Shown here: positions 10,102 to 20,430 of the stretch, in pieces
How the letters are laid out: every line of letters starts with the position of its first letter
Numbering within the stretch: position 1 is the first letter of the stretch
Source of the DNA: Streptomyces sp. P9-A2
Lineage (GTDB): Bacteria > Actinomycetota > Actinomycetes > Streptomycetales > Streptomycetaceae
Reading direction: 5' to 3'
Assembly: GCF_036634175.1 (NCBI RefSeq)
Contig: NZ_JAZIFX010000001.1
Span: 4,836,001 to 4,900,000, forward strand
DNA length: 64,000 bases
The notes under the pieces: generated by a model
Databases searched by the model: none
The model's input: only the letters and a program-made list of their open reading frames with translations
What the model was told of the DNA's origin: nothing
Translations under genes and position numbers: made by a program

Positions 10102-11266
10102 CTACGAGTAATAAACAGGGCGCGTACGGTGACTGTCTGTGCCGTGTCCGGTGCCGTCCGGGCTGTCGGGGCCGTGACGTGGGCTCACGACTGTGGGGCC
10201 CACGGCTGTGGGGCGCATGGCTGCCGGGCGGACCGCGAGCGCACGCCGGTGGCGGCGCAGTACGGCGGACTCGCCGAGGAGCAGCGCGTGCGGCCGGTAC
10301 GCCGGCCCACGCAGACAACGCTCCAGCACGGGCAGGTAGTTCCAGCGCACCGCCGGGTGCGCGGAGTGCGCGAAGTGGTAGAGGTCGCCGAAGGGCAGCC
10401 AGGTGCCCCGCGCCAGCAGGGCGAGCAGCGCGTTGCGCGGGTACAGCCGCAGACAGCGGCCCGCCTCCACCGCGACCGGCGGGCCGGTGACCGGCTCGGG
10501 GTCGAACCAGCGGTGCTCGACCAGCAGCGACATCCAGGCGAGCTGCGGATACAGCAGCAGACGGGGAAGCAGGAACACGAACACCGCCGCCTGCCAGCCG
10601 AGGGCCAGTGCCAGGGCCGCCGCCACGGCCACCGGCCCGGCTGCCCGCAGCCGCCCGGCACCCGGCTCCCGCCACAGGGCGGCCATGCTCAGTACGGTGC
10701 CCCACATTCCGGCCGGAGTGAGCGGGTGGACCATGCCGAGCGCGTACCGTGCCGTTCCGGCCCCCGCCCGCAGGCCCGCCCGGTGCAACTCCGCCAGGTT
10801 CGGGTCGGCCCCGGCGACCGTCGCGTTCGGGTGGTGCTCGCGTACGTGCCGGCGGCGGCGTACGGCCACGGGTTCGAAGCCGGGCGGTACATGGACGGCG
10901 GCTTCGGCGAGCAGCGTGTTCGTCCGGCGGCCGCGTGCGAGCACACCGTGCACGGCGAAGTGGCTGATCTCCTGCAGCCTGCGCAACGCGACCGCTCCCG
11001 CGAGCGCCGCGGCCACCCACAAGGCCGGACCGCCGTGTACCGCGACGAGCCCCCACCCGGCCAGCTCCAGCCACTGCCCGAGGAGCAGCAGCAACCGGGG
11101 TGACGTCGTTCAGCCGCTCCCGCTGGAGTCCCATCACGGCCCGCAGCGAGTCCGGGCCGGGACGCCCGGGGCGGCCCCGGGCGACGGTACTGAACCACCA
11201 CCGGTCCACCTGCCGCAGCGCGATCCCCGCCGCGACGACCGCCCACCCCGCCCACAACGCCGTCAC
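10102..11266 (-). pseudogene. Fatty-acid desaturase-like membrane protein, frameshifted
   Basis: Two reading frames together make one membrane protein. The N-terminal part starts at GTG 11266 (MTALWAGWAVVAAGIALRQV...LQRERLNDVT). The rest reads in the next frame from about 11096 (RLLLLLGQWLELAGWG...). The junction is a run of four C (plus-strand GGGG at 11097-11100); three C would give a continuous protein of about 385 aa. The second frame has desaturase-like histidine clusters HFAVHG, HVREHHP and HFAHSAHP, plus several hydrophobic segments. It is either a broken gene, a sequencing error or, less likely, separately translated from TTG 11094, since an in-frame TGA lies just before that codon. 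Confidence 0.6.
10131..10175 (+). repeat. 45-bp direct repeat, copy 1
   Basis: By eye this is 37/45 identical to 12416-12460, in the same orientation; the last 31 bases differ at only two positions. Copy 1 lies within the 3' end of the desaturase-like frame. The two copies bracket the desaturase and dapF-like genes, as expected for an old duplication or an insertion scar. Confidence 0.55.
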
Positions 11267-11342
11267 GCCGCCCGCCCCTCCCGCCGTCCGTCCCGGGCCG
11301 GCCGGACCGGCGCGCGGAAGGCGCAGTGGGCGCAGTGCTCGG

Positions 11343-12356
11343 TCAGACCTCGCTCGGGTGAATCCCCGCCTCGTGCAACACCTTCATGTTTTCCCCGCTC
11401 AGCTCCGCGAACGCGCCGATTTCGGCCAGGTGCGCCGCGCCCGCGTACTCCACGGGGCCGTCGCCGAGAAGCACGGCGGTGTCCAGCTCGGTCTCGTAGA
11501 CGATGGTCGCGTTGCCCTCAAGGACGGGCTGCCACACGTCACCGACCGGCTGAAGCAGACTCCGGGCGATGCCGCCGGGATTGCGCACGGTCACCGGCCG
11601 GTCCGGCTCCACGAGCCCGAGGCGGGACAGGGCGGCGCGGGAGGCGGCGATGCCCGAACCGCAGGACGGCGTCAGACCGGCGCCGCGCTCGTACGTGTGG
11701 ACGAACACCTCGGCGTCGGACAGCGGCAGCACGAAGGACAGGTTGGCGCCGATGGGGAACACCGTCGGCGATTCGGCCACCCGGCGGCCCGTCTCGACCA
11801 GCTCCGCCTCGTCGTAGGAGTCGATCACCGTGATCAGATGTGAGTTCGGCACCGCGACCGCCGTCACACGCCGGGACGGGTGGAAGGCCGGCAGCAACCG
11901 GTCCACGTACTCACCGCGCGCGCCCGCCTCCGCCACGATGGGATCGGCCGGAGCGAAGTCGACGGCGGGCAGCTCGACGGAGACCTCCCGCACCCCGTGC
12001 GGCGTACGGCCCCGGTCGCGCACGGTGAAGGAGTACGGCCCCTGGTGCATGACGACGGACTCCGCCTGATGGCGGTCGAGCAGTATCCGCCCGGCGCACC
12101 GCATCCCGTTCCCGCACAGCAGCGCCTCGGACCCGTCCGGGTTGTAGAACCAGGCCCGCGAGGTCCCGTCCCCGTGATAGGCCACGAAGTACACCCCGTC
12201 CCCGCCCAGCCCCCGCCTGCGGTCACAGAGCCGCCCGACGGCCCGGGTGAGCTCGGGGGGTGTGGCGAAGTGGGCGAGTGGGGCGCCGTCGGTCACGAAG
12301 ATGTCGTTGCCGGAGCCGTGGGCCTTGATGAGTCGGAGAGTCGATTTCTGCTTCAC
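11343..12356 (-). CDS. Diaminopimelate epimerase family protein (second DapF)
   Basis: A 337-aa DapF-fold protein. The family enzyme interconverts LL- and meso-diaminopimelate for peptidoglycan and lysine. Both catalytic cysteines have good equivalents: CGNGMRCAGR in the first lobe (around residue 95) and ERGAGLTPSCGSGIAAS in the second. The start HGSGNDIFV is family-like. It is longer than usual (about 280-290 aa), has TPSCGSG where canonical DapF has a LACGTG-type motif, and sits in an accessory cluster. It is therefore probably a paralogue with a specialised or unknown substrate rather than the housekeeping enzyme. I use GTG 12356; the upstream open frame lacks family features. Confidence 0.75.
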   Translation of the reverse strand: MKQKSTLRLIKAHGSGNDIFVTDGAPLAHFATPPELTRAVGRLCDRRRGLGGDGVYFVAYHGDGTSRAWFYNPDGSEALLCGNGMRCAGRILLDRHQAESVVMHQGPYSFTVRDRGRTPHGVREVSVELPAVDFAPADPIVAEAGARGEYVDRLLPAFHPSRRVTAVAVPNSHLITVIDSYDEAELVETGRRVAESPTVFPIGANLSFVLPLSDAEVFVHTYERGAGLTPSCGSGIAASRAALSRLGLVEPDRPVTVRNPGGIARSLLQPVGDVWQPVLEGNATIVYETELDTAVLLGDGPVEYAGAAHLAEIGAFAELSGENMKVLHEAGIHPSEV

Positions 12357-12415
12357 GTCACTCAGCGTGCTGGCGTGTGCGTACCGTGAGAAGTGACTCA
12401 GCGGATGCGTGTAGT

Positions 12416-12460
12416 GACTGTCCGGTGGTTGTCCGGTGCTGTCCGGGCTGTCGGGGCGGT
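12416..12460 (+). repeat. 45-bp direct repeat, copy 2
   Basis: Second copy of the repeat at 10131-10175 (37/45 identical). It lies in the gap between the divergent dapF-like and XRE genes, about 55 bases upstream of the XRE start, so it could carry regulatory sites shared by the cluster. Confidence 0.55.
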
Positions 12461-12512
12461 CGGTACGGGTAGGGCGTCGCGGTACGGCGCGGAGAACCAA
12501 GGAGGGGTGCGG

Positions 12513-13389
12513 ATGTCGGTGGACGGCGAGGCGGTACAGCTCAGGAGCGAGGCGGACGAGCCGGGGTGGGAGGTCGATCCGGACGACGAGTGGGGCGTCG
12601 CCGTGATCACCACCGTCGGGCGGCAGTTGAAGCTGCGGCGCGAGGCGGTGGGGATGCGGGCCGGCGAGTTCGGGGTGGCGGTCGGGTACGGGGAAGACCT
12701 CGTGTACAAGGTCGAGGGCGGCAAGCGGATTCCTCGGCGGGAGTATCTGGACAGGGCCGACGAGGTGTTGGGGGCGGGTGGGTTGCTCTCGGCGGCCTGG
12801 GAGGACGTGAAGAAGGTCCGGTACCCGAAGAGGGTGCGGGAGCTGGGGAAGCTGGAGGCCAGGGCGGTTGAGATCGCCGTGTACCAGTGCAACAGCGTCA
12901 ACGGCCTGTTGCAGACACCGGATCACGCACGAGCCGTGATCGGGGCGGCACAACCGCCGTACTCACCGGACGACGTGGAACGCATGGTGGCTGCGCGCAT
13001 CGCCCGGCGGACGGTCTTCGAACGCTCACCCGCACCCGCGCTCAGCTTCGTCCTGGAAGAGGGGGTCCTGCGTCGTCCCATCGGGGGGCACAATGGTGTG
13101 GCGTCAGCAGCTCGAACGTCTGCTGGAGGTGGGGCGGTTGCACAACGTCGTGCTCCAGGTGATGCCGATGGACTGCGAGACCCATTCCGGGACGGACGGC
13201 ACGATCGAGTTGCTGAAGTTCGAGGACGGGTCGGCGGTCGGCCGGTCCGACGGTGCATTCAATGGTCGGCCGACTTCGGACCCCAAACACCTGCGCATCC
13301 TTGAGCTGCGGTATGGCACGATCCGAGCTCAGGCGCTCTCGCCTCGGGAATCGCTGGCCTCTATCGAACAACTGCTGGGAGAGACATGA
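12513..13389 (+). pseudogene. XRE regulator (WhiJ-like), frameshifted
   Basis: This would be a protein of about 290 aa of the WhiJ-like family. It has an N-terminal HTH_31/XRE domain (VGRQLKLRREAVGMRAGEF...YKVEGGKRIP) and a C-terminal DUF5753 ligand-binding-like domain. The frame breaks at a run of six G (13082-13087). The first frame ends ...RRPIGG-HNG and the second resumes TMVWRQQLERLLEVGRL... to LLGET. Five G would give a continuous IGGTMVWRQQ. The ATG at 12513 has AAGGAGGGG upstream. The TGA stop overlaps the DUF397 start (ATGA). It is either a real null/phase-variable allele or a homopolymer sequencing error. Confidence 0.75.
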
Positions 13390-13595
13390 TCCGCAAGCCC
13401 ACTGCCGGGGACGCCTCCGAGCCGGCGTGGTTCAAGAGCAGCTACAGCAGCGGCAACGACGGCAACTCCTGCGTTGAGCTTGCCGTCACCCCCGGCGCCG
13501 TGCATGTCCGCGACTCCAAAAGCATTGACGGTCCTCGGCTGGCGCTCACGCCTGGTGCATGGGCGAACTTCGTGCCGTATGTCTCGGAGAGCTGA
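13386..13595 (+). CDS. DUF397 domain protein
   Basis: A 69-aa DUF397 protein, the usual small partner of WhiJ-type XRE regulators. The signature is WFKSSYSSG...NSCVELA...VHVRDSKS...LALTPGAWANFV. The ATG overlaps the XRE stop by four bases (ATGA), so translation is coupled. In Streptomyces these pairs include the abaA/whiJ loci that affect development and antibiotic production. One model from the family is that the DUF397 protein relieves DNA binding by its cognate XRE partner. That role is an inference here, particularly since the XRE frame is broken. Confidence 0.85.
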   Translation: MIRKPTAGDASEPAWFKSSYSSGNDGNSCVELAVTPGAVHVRDSKSIDGPRLALTPGAWANFVPYVSES

Positions 13596-13609
13596 CATTC
13601 CAACGGCTT

Positions 13610-13645
13610 GCGCCCCGCGCCTGGTAGCTACCGGGCACGGGGCGC
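13610..13645 (+). terminator. Possible terminator after the DUF397 gene
   Basis: An 8-bp outer stem (gcgccccg / cggggcgc) encloses a second small palindrome (ggtagctacc). There is no T-run. It lies 15 bases after the DUF397 stop. Confidence 0.4.
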
Positions 13646-13969
13646 TGTGGTGTCTCGGGGGCAGTTGCTTCGTGCTTCGCCCCGGATCATGGGGATGTCC
13701 GGCCTCACCTTGGTGATGGCCGCGAAGTCGTCGTCGGCATGGAGAACGGTCACGTGATGGTGCTCGGCGCTGCGGGCGGGGTCGTCGGTGGTCAGGGTGG
13801 AACGGGTCACCTCCGTCACCACCCAGGGGCGGTTGCGTACGGCCACCAGCTGGCCGGGGGCGACGGGCGCCGCGCCGTCGGCCGGGCGCGTCAGGTCGGC
13901 GCCGTCGTCGGCCGCCGCGTCGTCGGTGTCATCGATTCCCGGCCGCACAGCCGCCCCACCCCTTGTCAT
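13628..13969 (-). pseudogene. Possible N-terminal fragment of a SNF2/DrmD-like helicase
   Basis: A 113-codon frame on the minus strand, starting at ATG 13969. After an acidic Ala/Asp-rich leader comes PGQLVAVRNRPWVVTEV, then VTVLHADDDF. The pattern 'GQLV.VR.R.WVV..V' is typical of the N-terminus of large SNF2-family helicases such as DISARM DrmD in actinobacteria. The similarity then ends in MIRGEARSNCPRDTTAPRAR. If the assignment is right, about 90% of the gene is gone. It could instead be a small unrelated protein. The family call is from memory of the motif only. Confidence 0.35.
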
Positions 13970-15667
<1,698 letters not shown>

Positions 15668-15881
15668 CGGTGCCGGACCGTCACCGGCGGGGGGAGGGCG
15701 AAGCCCCTTCCCCCGCTCGGCTGGGCTCGGCCCGCTTGCCCCGCGCTGCCTGGCCCGGCCCGCCTGCCCCGCCCGGCTCGGCCTTGCCGGGGTCCGCTTG
15801 TGCTCGGCCCATCCCCGCTCGGCGGGGGCTACCCCACATGGCCCTGGTGCTCGCCCGCCCCGGTCATGGAGACTCGGACCC

Positions 15882-16214
15882 ATGCAGAAGCTCTCCCTCG
15901 ACGCCCTCGCCCGCGAACATCTGGAACGCGCCGCCACCGCCTCCACCGGTCGCAGCGCGAGCACGGTCTACGGCGGCCACGAGCACACACTGCGCCAGAC
16001 CCTCCTCGCCCTGACCTCCGGCACCTCCCTCGCCGAGCACGAGAACCCCGGCGAGGCGACCCTGCTGGTGCTGCGCGGCCGGGTCCGCCTCACCAGCGGC
16101 GACACCACGTGGGAGGGCAGGGACGGCGACCTGATCGTCATCCCGCCGGCCCGGCACGCCCTGGAGGCCCTGGAGGACGCGGCCGTACTCCTCACCGTCG
16201 CCAAGCCGAACTGA
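15882..16214 (+). CDS. Small cupin-domain protein
   Basis: A 110-aa single cupin barrel: SLAEHENPGEATLLVLRGRVRL (motif 1 region) and DGDLIVIPPARHALEALEDA (motif 2 region). It has one obvious ligand set (H, E and a later H), so metal binding is plausible. Substrate unknown. The ATG has GGAG ten bases upstream. The gap of about 210 bases from gdhA is a C/G-rich low-complexity stretch with many 'cggcccgc' variants. Confidence 0.7.
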   Translation: MQKLSLDALAREHLERAATASTGRSASTVYGGHEHTLRQTLLALTSGTSLAEHENPGEATLLVLRGRVRLTSGDTTWEGRDGDLIVIPPARHALEALEDAAVLLTVAKPN

Positions 16215-16441
16215 GCGAACCGGTCGAACGCGGCGGTTTCCGGATCAAGGTGCCGGAGTCGTGGTGGGAGTTCGACGTCCGGCCGGAGTCGCGGGACGAC
16301 TCGAGCCACCGGATGGTGACCGAACGCCCGCGCCGGCACCCGGAGTTGGAACCGCACCGGGACACGTGCACCACGTTCCTGCGGAAGGCCGCCGCAGATG
16401 CCTGGAAGTCGGGCGTGCAGGCTCGCCAAGGTTCTGCATGA
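16215..16441 (+). pseudogene. Remnant of a hypothetical protein gene
   Basis: Directly after the cupin stop, an open frame without a start encodes VERGGFRIKVPESWWEFDV followed by RRHPELEPHRDTCTTFLRKAAADAWKSGV. This resembles the N-terminal half of a Streptomyces family of unknown function whose members begin with a 'VP..W.EFDV' motif. It stops at a frame break near 16440. Confidence 0.4.
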
Positions 16442-16523
16442 CTTCGCCTACGACGTGTCCGAAGCACCGCGCCCGGTGAAGGGCATGGCCGGTGAGGGGA
16501 TGTTTCGTCAACCAGGGAAGTGA
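16419..16523 (+). pseudogene. Second short coding remnant
   Basis: It overlaps the previous remnant in another frame: RLAKVLHDFAYDVSEAPRPVKGMAGEGMF, then stop (TGA at 16521-16523). Composition is natural but there is no start codon. It looks like the last 34 codons of a different, unidentified gene. A further 68-codon frame from GTG 16530 (MAQRKNRSEGFRWDSVDP...) is not recognisable. Confidence 0.3.
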
Positions 16524-16732
16524 TCCACGGTGGCACAGCGGAAGAATCGCTCCGAAGGGTTCAGGTGGGATTCAGTGGACCCGCAGGCCGCCATCGCCCG
16601 CTTCGCCGGCACTGCCCCGCTCAACGGGCTGGACCGGGCAGGGGAACCTGAACCCAGTGCTGCACGCGGCCTTCCCGGTGCGGCAGGCGGGGCCGTGACC
16701 GGCCCCGGTCGGGAACGCGAGGCCGGCCGCGT

Positions 16733-16760
16733 TTGACCCTCGCCGCTCCCGGGGTATTCT
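16733..16760 (+). promoter_or_regulatory. Predicted sigma-HrdB promoter of the S10 operon
   Basis: TTGACC (-35, 16733-16738) and TATTCT (-10, 16755-16760) with a 16-bp spacer. The same hexamer pair occurs upstream of rplM (36531-36560), supporting a shared ribosomal-protein promoter type. Transcription from here would leave a leader of nearly 400 nt. Confidence 0.65.
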
Positions 16761-17158
16761 CTCCGGCCCGATTGGCCAGGCCGCCGCCCGCTGTGGCAGA
16801 CTAGCGGGGTTGCTCGGTCGAGCGCCGATGCTGTGCGCCCCCCGCCGGGGGGACCGGAAGCGAGTCCCACAGTACTCGTCGTCCCATGCGTTACATCGAG
16901 AGATGTAGGGGCGGACGTACGGGAATCTTCCGGGAAGTGTCAGCGGGGTGCAGACCAGGCACCCGGTGGGCCTCTCGCCCCCGCCCGCGGTTCCGGAAGG
17001 GTCCGCACTCCCACGCAGGGAAGTTCCGACAAGGGACATTCATGTCGACGGGAGCGCGACACGCCCGACCGCGTGGGTCGGAGGAGGGAGGGTGAGTGAC
17101 AGAGCAGGCAAACCATCGGGTTCCGGAGCGTTACTAGAGACAGGACTACGAAGCAGCC
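16761..17158 (+). other. Long leader region of the S10 operon
   Basis: 398 bases without a convincing gene between the predicted promoter and rpsJ. Only short unrelated frames occur. Long leaders before rpsJ host autoregulation in many bacteria (L4 in enterobacteria). I could not identify a specific mimic structure here. A Shine-Dalgarno sequence for rpsJ is weak. Confidence 0.4.
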
Positions 17159-17467
17159 ATGGCGGGACAGAAGATCCGCATCCGGCTCAAGGCCTACGAC
17201 CACGAAGTCATCGACTCCTCGGCGAAGAAGATCGTCGAGACGGTGACGCGTACTGGTGCGTCGGTCGCGGGCCCGGTGCCGCTGCCCACTGAGAAGAACG
17301 TGTACTGCGTCATCAAGTCGCCGCACAAGTACAAGGACGCGCGCGAGCACTTCGAGATGCGCACGCACAAGCGCCTGATCGACATCCTCGACCCGACGCC
17401 CAAGACCGTTGACTCCCTGATGCGACTCGACCTCCCGGCCGGTGTCGACATCGAGATCAAGCTCTGA
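17159..17467 (+). CDS. rpsJ: 30S ribosomal protein S10
   Basis: S10 (102 aa, usual length), a 30S head protein that also works as NusE in transcription antitermination. Clear family sequence: [17 protein letters not shown], then [10 protein letters not shown] with the loop region [11 protein letters not shown], and the C-terminus [12 protein letters not shown]. First gene of the S10 operon; rplC follows after 18 bases. Confidence 0.98.
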   Translation: MAGQKIRIRLKAYDHEVIDSSAKKIVETVTRTGASVAGPVPLPTEKNVYCVIKSPHKYKDAREHFEMRTHKRLIDILDPTPKTVDSLMRLDLPAGVDIEIKL

Positions 17468-17485
17468 GGGCCGGTGATCTGAGAG

Positions 17486-18130
17486 ATGACCAAGCAGATC
17501 AAGGGCATCCTGGGCGAGAAGCTCGGCATGACGCAGGTGTGGGACGAGAACAACCGCGTTGTTCCCGTCACCGTGCTCAAGGCCGGGCCCAATGTCGTCA
17601 CCCAGGTCCGTACGAACGACGCCGACGGCTACGAGTCCGTCCAGATCGCGTTCGGTGAGATCGACCCGCGCAAGGTGAACAAGCCCCTCAAGGGCCACTT
17701 TGCCAAGGCCGACGTCACCCCCCGTCGCCACCTCGTCGAGATCCGCACCGCGGACGCCTCCGAGTACACGCTGGGCCAGGAAGTCACCGCTGAGGTGTTC
17801 GAGGCCGGCGTGAAGGTCGACGTGACCGCGAAGAGCAAGGGCAAGGGCTTCAGTGGCGTCATGAAGCGCCACAACTTCAAGGGCAACAACTCCTCGCACG
17901 GTGCCAAGCGTGTGCACCGCATGCCCGGTTCCATCGGCGGATGCGCCACCCCGGGTCGTGTGTTCAAGGGCCAGCGCATGGCGGGCCGCATGGGCAACGA
18001 GCGGGTCACCACCCAGAACCTGACCGTCCACGCCGTTGACGCGGAGAAGGGTCTGCTGCTCATCAAGGGCGCGGTTCCCGGTCCGAACGGCGGCCTCGTC
18101 CTGGTCCGCACCGCGGCCAAGGGGGCCTGA
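17486..18130 (+). CDS. rplC: 50S ribosomal protein L3
   Basis: L3 (214 aa), an early-assembly 50S protein reaching the peptidyl-transferase centre. Typical features are [13 protein letters not shown] at the N-terminus and the long central extension [36 protein letters not shown]. This includes the glutamine of GQRMAGRMG that is methylated by PrmB in many bacteria. Eight bases before rplD. Confidence 0.98.
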   Translation: MTKQIKGILGEKLGMTQVWDENNRVVPVTVLKAGPNVVTQVRTNDADGYESVQIAFGEIDPRKVNKPLKGHFAKADVTPRRHLVEIRTADASEYTLGQEVTAEVFEAGVKVDVTAKSKGKGFSGVMKRHNFKGNNSSHGAKRVHRMPGSIGGCATPGRVFKGQRMAGRMGNERVTTQNLTVHAVDAEKGLLLIKGAVPGPNGGLVLVRTAAKGA

Positions 18131-18138
18131 GGTAACCG

Positions 18139-18798
18139 ATGAGCACTGTTGACATCCTTTCGCCTGCCGGCGAGAAGACCGGAAGCGTCGAGCTCCCCGC
18201 GGAGATCTTCGGCGTGGAGAAGATCAGCATCCCGCTGATCCACCAGGTCGTCGTCGCGCAGAACGCCGCTGCCCGCCAGGGCACGCACAAGACCAAGCGT
18301 CGCGGTGAAGTCCGTGGTGGCGGCAGGAAGCCGTACCGCCAGAAGGGCACCGGCCGCGCCCGTCAGGGCTCGACCCGTGCGCCGCAGTTCGCAGGCGGTG
18401 GCGTCGTCCACGGCCCGCAGCCGCGCGACTACTCGCAGCGGACCCCGAAGAAGATGAAGGCCGCGGCCCTGCGCCACGCCCTCACCGACCGGGCCCGCCA
18501 CGACCGCATTCACGTCGTCACCGGCGTGATCGAGGGCGAGAACCCCTCCACGAAGGCCGCCCGGACGCTGTTCGGCAAGATCTCGGAGCGCAAGAACCTG
18601 CTCCTGGTCGTCGACCGCGCCGACGAGGCCGCGTGGCTGTCCGCCCGCAACCTGCCCCAGGTCCACATCCTGGAGCCGGGCCAGCTGAACACGTACGACG
18701 TTCTCGTCTCGGACGACGTGGTCTTCACCAAGGCCGCTTTCGAGTCCTTCGTCGCCGGCCCGAACAAGGCCAACGACAACGAAGGGAGCGAGGTCTGA
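18139..18798 (+). CDS. rplD: 50S ribosomal protein L4
   Basis: L4 (219 aa) binds 23S rRNA and lines the exit tunnel. The extended loop carries [19 protein letters not shown] and [21 protein letters not shown], the macrolide-tunnel region. In some bacteria L4 represses its own operon. The stop overlaps the rplW start (TGATG), giving translational coupling. Confidence 0.98.
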   Translation: MSTVDILSPAGEKTGSVELPAEIFGVEKISIPLIHQVVVAQNAAARQGTHKTKRRGEVRGGGRKPYRQKGTGRARQGSTRAPQFAGGGVVHGPQPRDYSQRTPKKMKAAALRHALTDRARHDRIHVVTGVIEGENPSTKAARTLFGKISERKNLLLVVDRADEAAWLSARNLPQVHILEPGQLNTYDVLVSDDVVFTKAAFESFVAGPNKANDNEGSEV

Positions 18799-19217
18799 TG
18801 GCAGTCCGTCACCCCTCCATCGCCTCCAAGGCGGCGAAGAAGGTCAAGGCCGCGCGTGTCGCCAAGGCGCACCGCCACGCCACCGAGGGTAAGAACACCG
18901 TCGTCACCCCGGCGAGCAAGGCGTACACGGACCCCCGTGACGTCCTGATCAAGCCGGTTGTGTCGGAGAAGAGCTACGCGCTCATCGACGAGAACAAGTA
19001 CACGTTCATCGTCGCTCCGGGCTCCAACAAGACGGAGATCAAGGAGGCCGTGCAGGCGGTCTTCTCGGTCAAGGTCACCGGGGTCAACACGATCAACCGC
19101 CAGGGCAAGCGCAAGCGCACCCGCACCGGCTTCGGCCAGCGCGCGGGCACCAAGCGCGCGATCGTGACCCTTGCCGAGGGCGACCGTATCGACATCTTCG
19201 GCGGTCCGACCTCCTGA
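18798..19217 (+). CDS. rplW: 50S ribosomal protein L23
   Basis: L23 (139 aa) lies at the tunnel exit and docks trigger factor, SRP and SecYEG. The family core is [17 protein letters not shown]...YTFIV, followed by the loop [19 protein letters not shown]. It has an actinobacterial N-terminal extension of about 40 residues ([20 protein letters not shown]). The ATG overlaps the L4 stop; the longer open frame upstream lies inside rplD and is not used. Confidence 0.97.
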   Translation: MAVRHPSIASKAAKKVKAARVAKAHRHATEGKNTVVTPASKAYTDPRDVLIKPVVSEKSYALIDENKYTFIVAPGSNKTEIKEAVQAVFSVKVTGVNTINRQGKRKRTRTGFGQRAGTKRAIVTLAEGDRIDIFGGPTS

Positions 19218-19257
19218 CGGAGGTCCGGATCGTCCGGAATCGGACGAGGACTGAGAA

Positions 19258-20094
19258 ATGGGAATCCGCAAGTACAAGCCGACTACGCCGGGCCGTCGTG
19301 GCTCCAGCGTCGCCGACTTCGTCGAGGTCACGCGGTCCACGCCGGAGAAGTCGCTGGTCCGTCCCCTGCACAGCAAGGGCGGCCGTAACAACTCAGGTCG
19401 TGTGACCGTTCGCCACCAGGGTGGCGGACACAAGCGCGCCTACCGCGTGATCGACTTCCGTCGTCACGACAAGGACGGCGTGCCGGCGAAGGTCGCGCAC
19501 ATCGAGTACGACCCCAACCGCACCGCGCGCATCGCGCTGCTGCACTACGCCGACGGCGAGAAGCGCTACATCCTCGCCCCGCGCAACCTACAGCAGGGTG
19601 ACCGCGTCGAGAACGGTCCCGGGGCCGACATCAAGCCGGGCAGCAACCTGGCGCTCCGCAACATCCCGGTCGGTACCACGATCCACGCGATCGAGCTCCG
19701 TCCCGGTGGCGGCGCCAAGCTCGCCCGCTCCGCCGGTGCCTCCGTGCAGCTGCTCGCGAAGGAGGGCTCGATGGCCCACCTCCGCATGCCGTCCGGAGAG
19801 ATCCGCCTGGTCGACCAGCGCTGCCGCGCCACCGTCGGTGAGGTCGGCAACGCCGAGCAGAGCAACATCAACTGGGGCAAGGCCGGGCGCAAGCGCTGGC
19901 TGGGCGTCCGCCCGAGCGTGCGTGGTGTGGTCATGAACCCGGTGGACCACCCGCACGGTGGTGGTGAAGGCCGTACCTCCGGTGGTCGCCACCCGGTGTC
20001 CCCGTGGGGTCAGAAGGAAGGCCGTACTCGTTCGCCCAAGAAGGCGTCGAACAAGTACATCGTCCGCCGCCGCAAGACGAACAAGAAGCGCTAG
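19258..20094 (+). CDS. rplB: 50S ribosomal protein L2
   Basis: L2 (278 aa), a large 23S rRNA-binding protein needed for subunit association and peptidyl transfer. It begins [15 protein letters not shown]. The C-terminal [24 protein letters not shown] loop contains the conserved His near the catalytic centre. Forty bases follow rplW and 12 bases precede rpsS. Confidence 0.98.
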   Translation: MGIRKYKPTTPGRRGSSVADFVEVTRSTPEKSLVRPLHSKGGRNNSGRVTVRHQGGGHKRAYRVIDFRRHDKDGVPAKVAHIEYDPNRTARIALLHYADGEKRYILAPRNLQQGDRVENGPGADIKPGSNLALRNIPVGTTIHAIELRPGGGAKLARSAGASVQLLAKEGSMAHLRMPSGEIRLVDQRCRATVGEVGNAEQSNINWGKAGRKRWLGVRPSVRGVVMNPVDHPHGGGEGRTSGGRHPVSPWGQKEGRTRSPKKASNKYIVRRRKTNKKR

Positions 20095-20106
20095 GAGCGG
20101 GTTTAG

Positions 20107-20388
20107 ATGCCGCGTAGTCTCAAGAAGGGGCCCTTCGTCGACGACCACCTGATCAAGAAGGTGGACGTCCAGAACGAAGCTGGCACCAAGAACGTCATCA
20201 AGACCTGGTCCCGTCGCTCGATGATCGTCCCGGCCATGCTCGGCCACACGATCGCGGTGCACAATGGCAAGATCCACATTCCGGTGTTTGTCACCGAAGC
20301 GATGGTCGGCCACAAGCTCGGCGAGTTCTCGCCGACGCGCACCTTCCGGGGTCACGTCAAGGACGACCGGAAGTCGAAGCGCCGCTAA
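20107..20388 (+). CDS. rpsS: 30S ribosomal protein S19
   Basis: S19 (93 aa), a 30S head protein paired with S13. It opens [19 protein letters not shown], then [28 protein letters not shown], and ends in the basic DRKSKRR tail. All are family hallmarks. Confidence 0.98.
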   Translation: MPRSLKKGPFVDDHLIKKVDVQNEAGTKNVIKTWSRRSMIVPAMLGHTIAVHNGKIHIPVFVTEAMVGHKLGEFSPTRTFRGHVKDDRKSKRR

Positions 20389-20430
20389 GCGCGGGGTGGA
20401 ATGACCATGACAGACACTGGAAGGACAACC

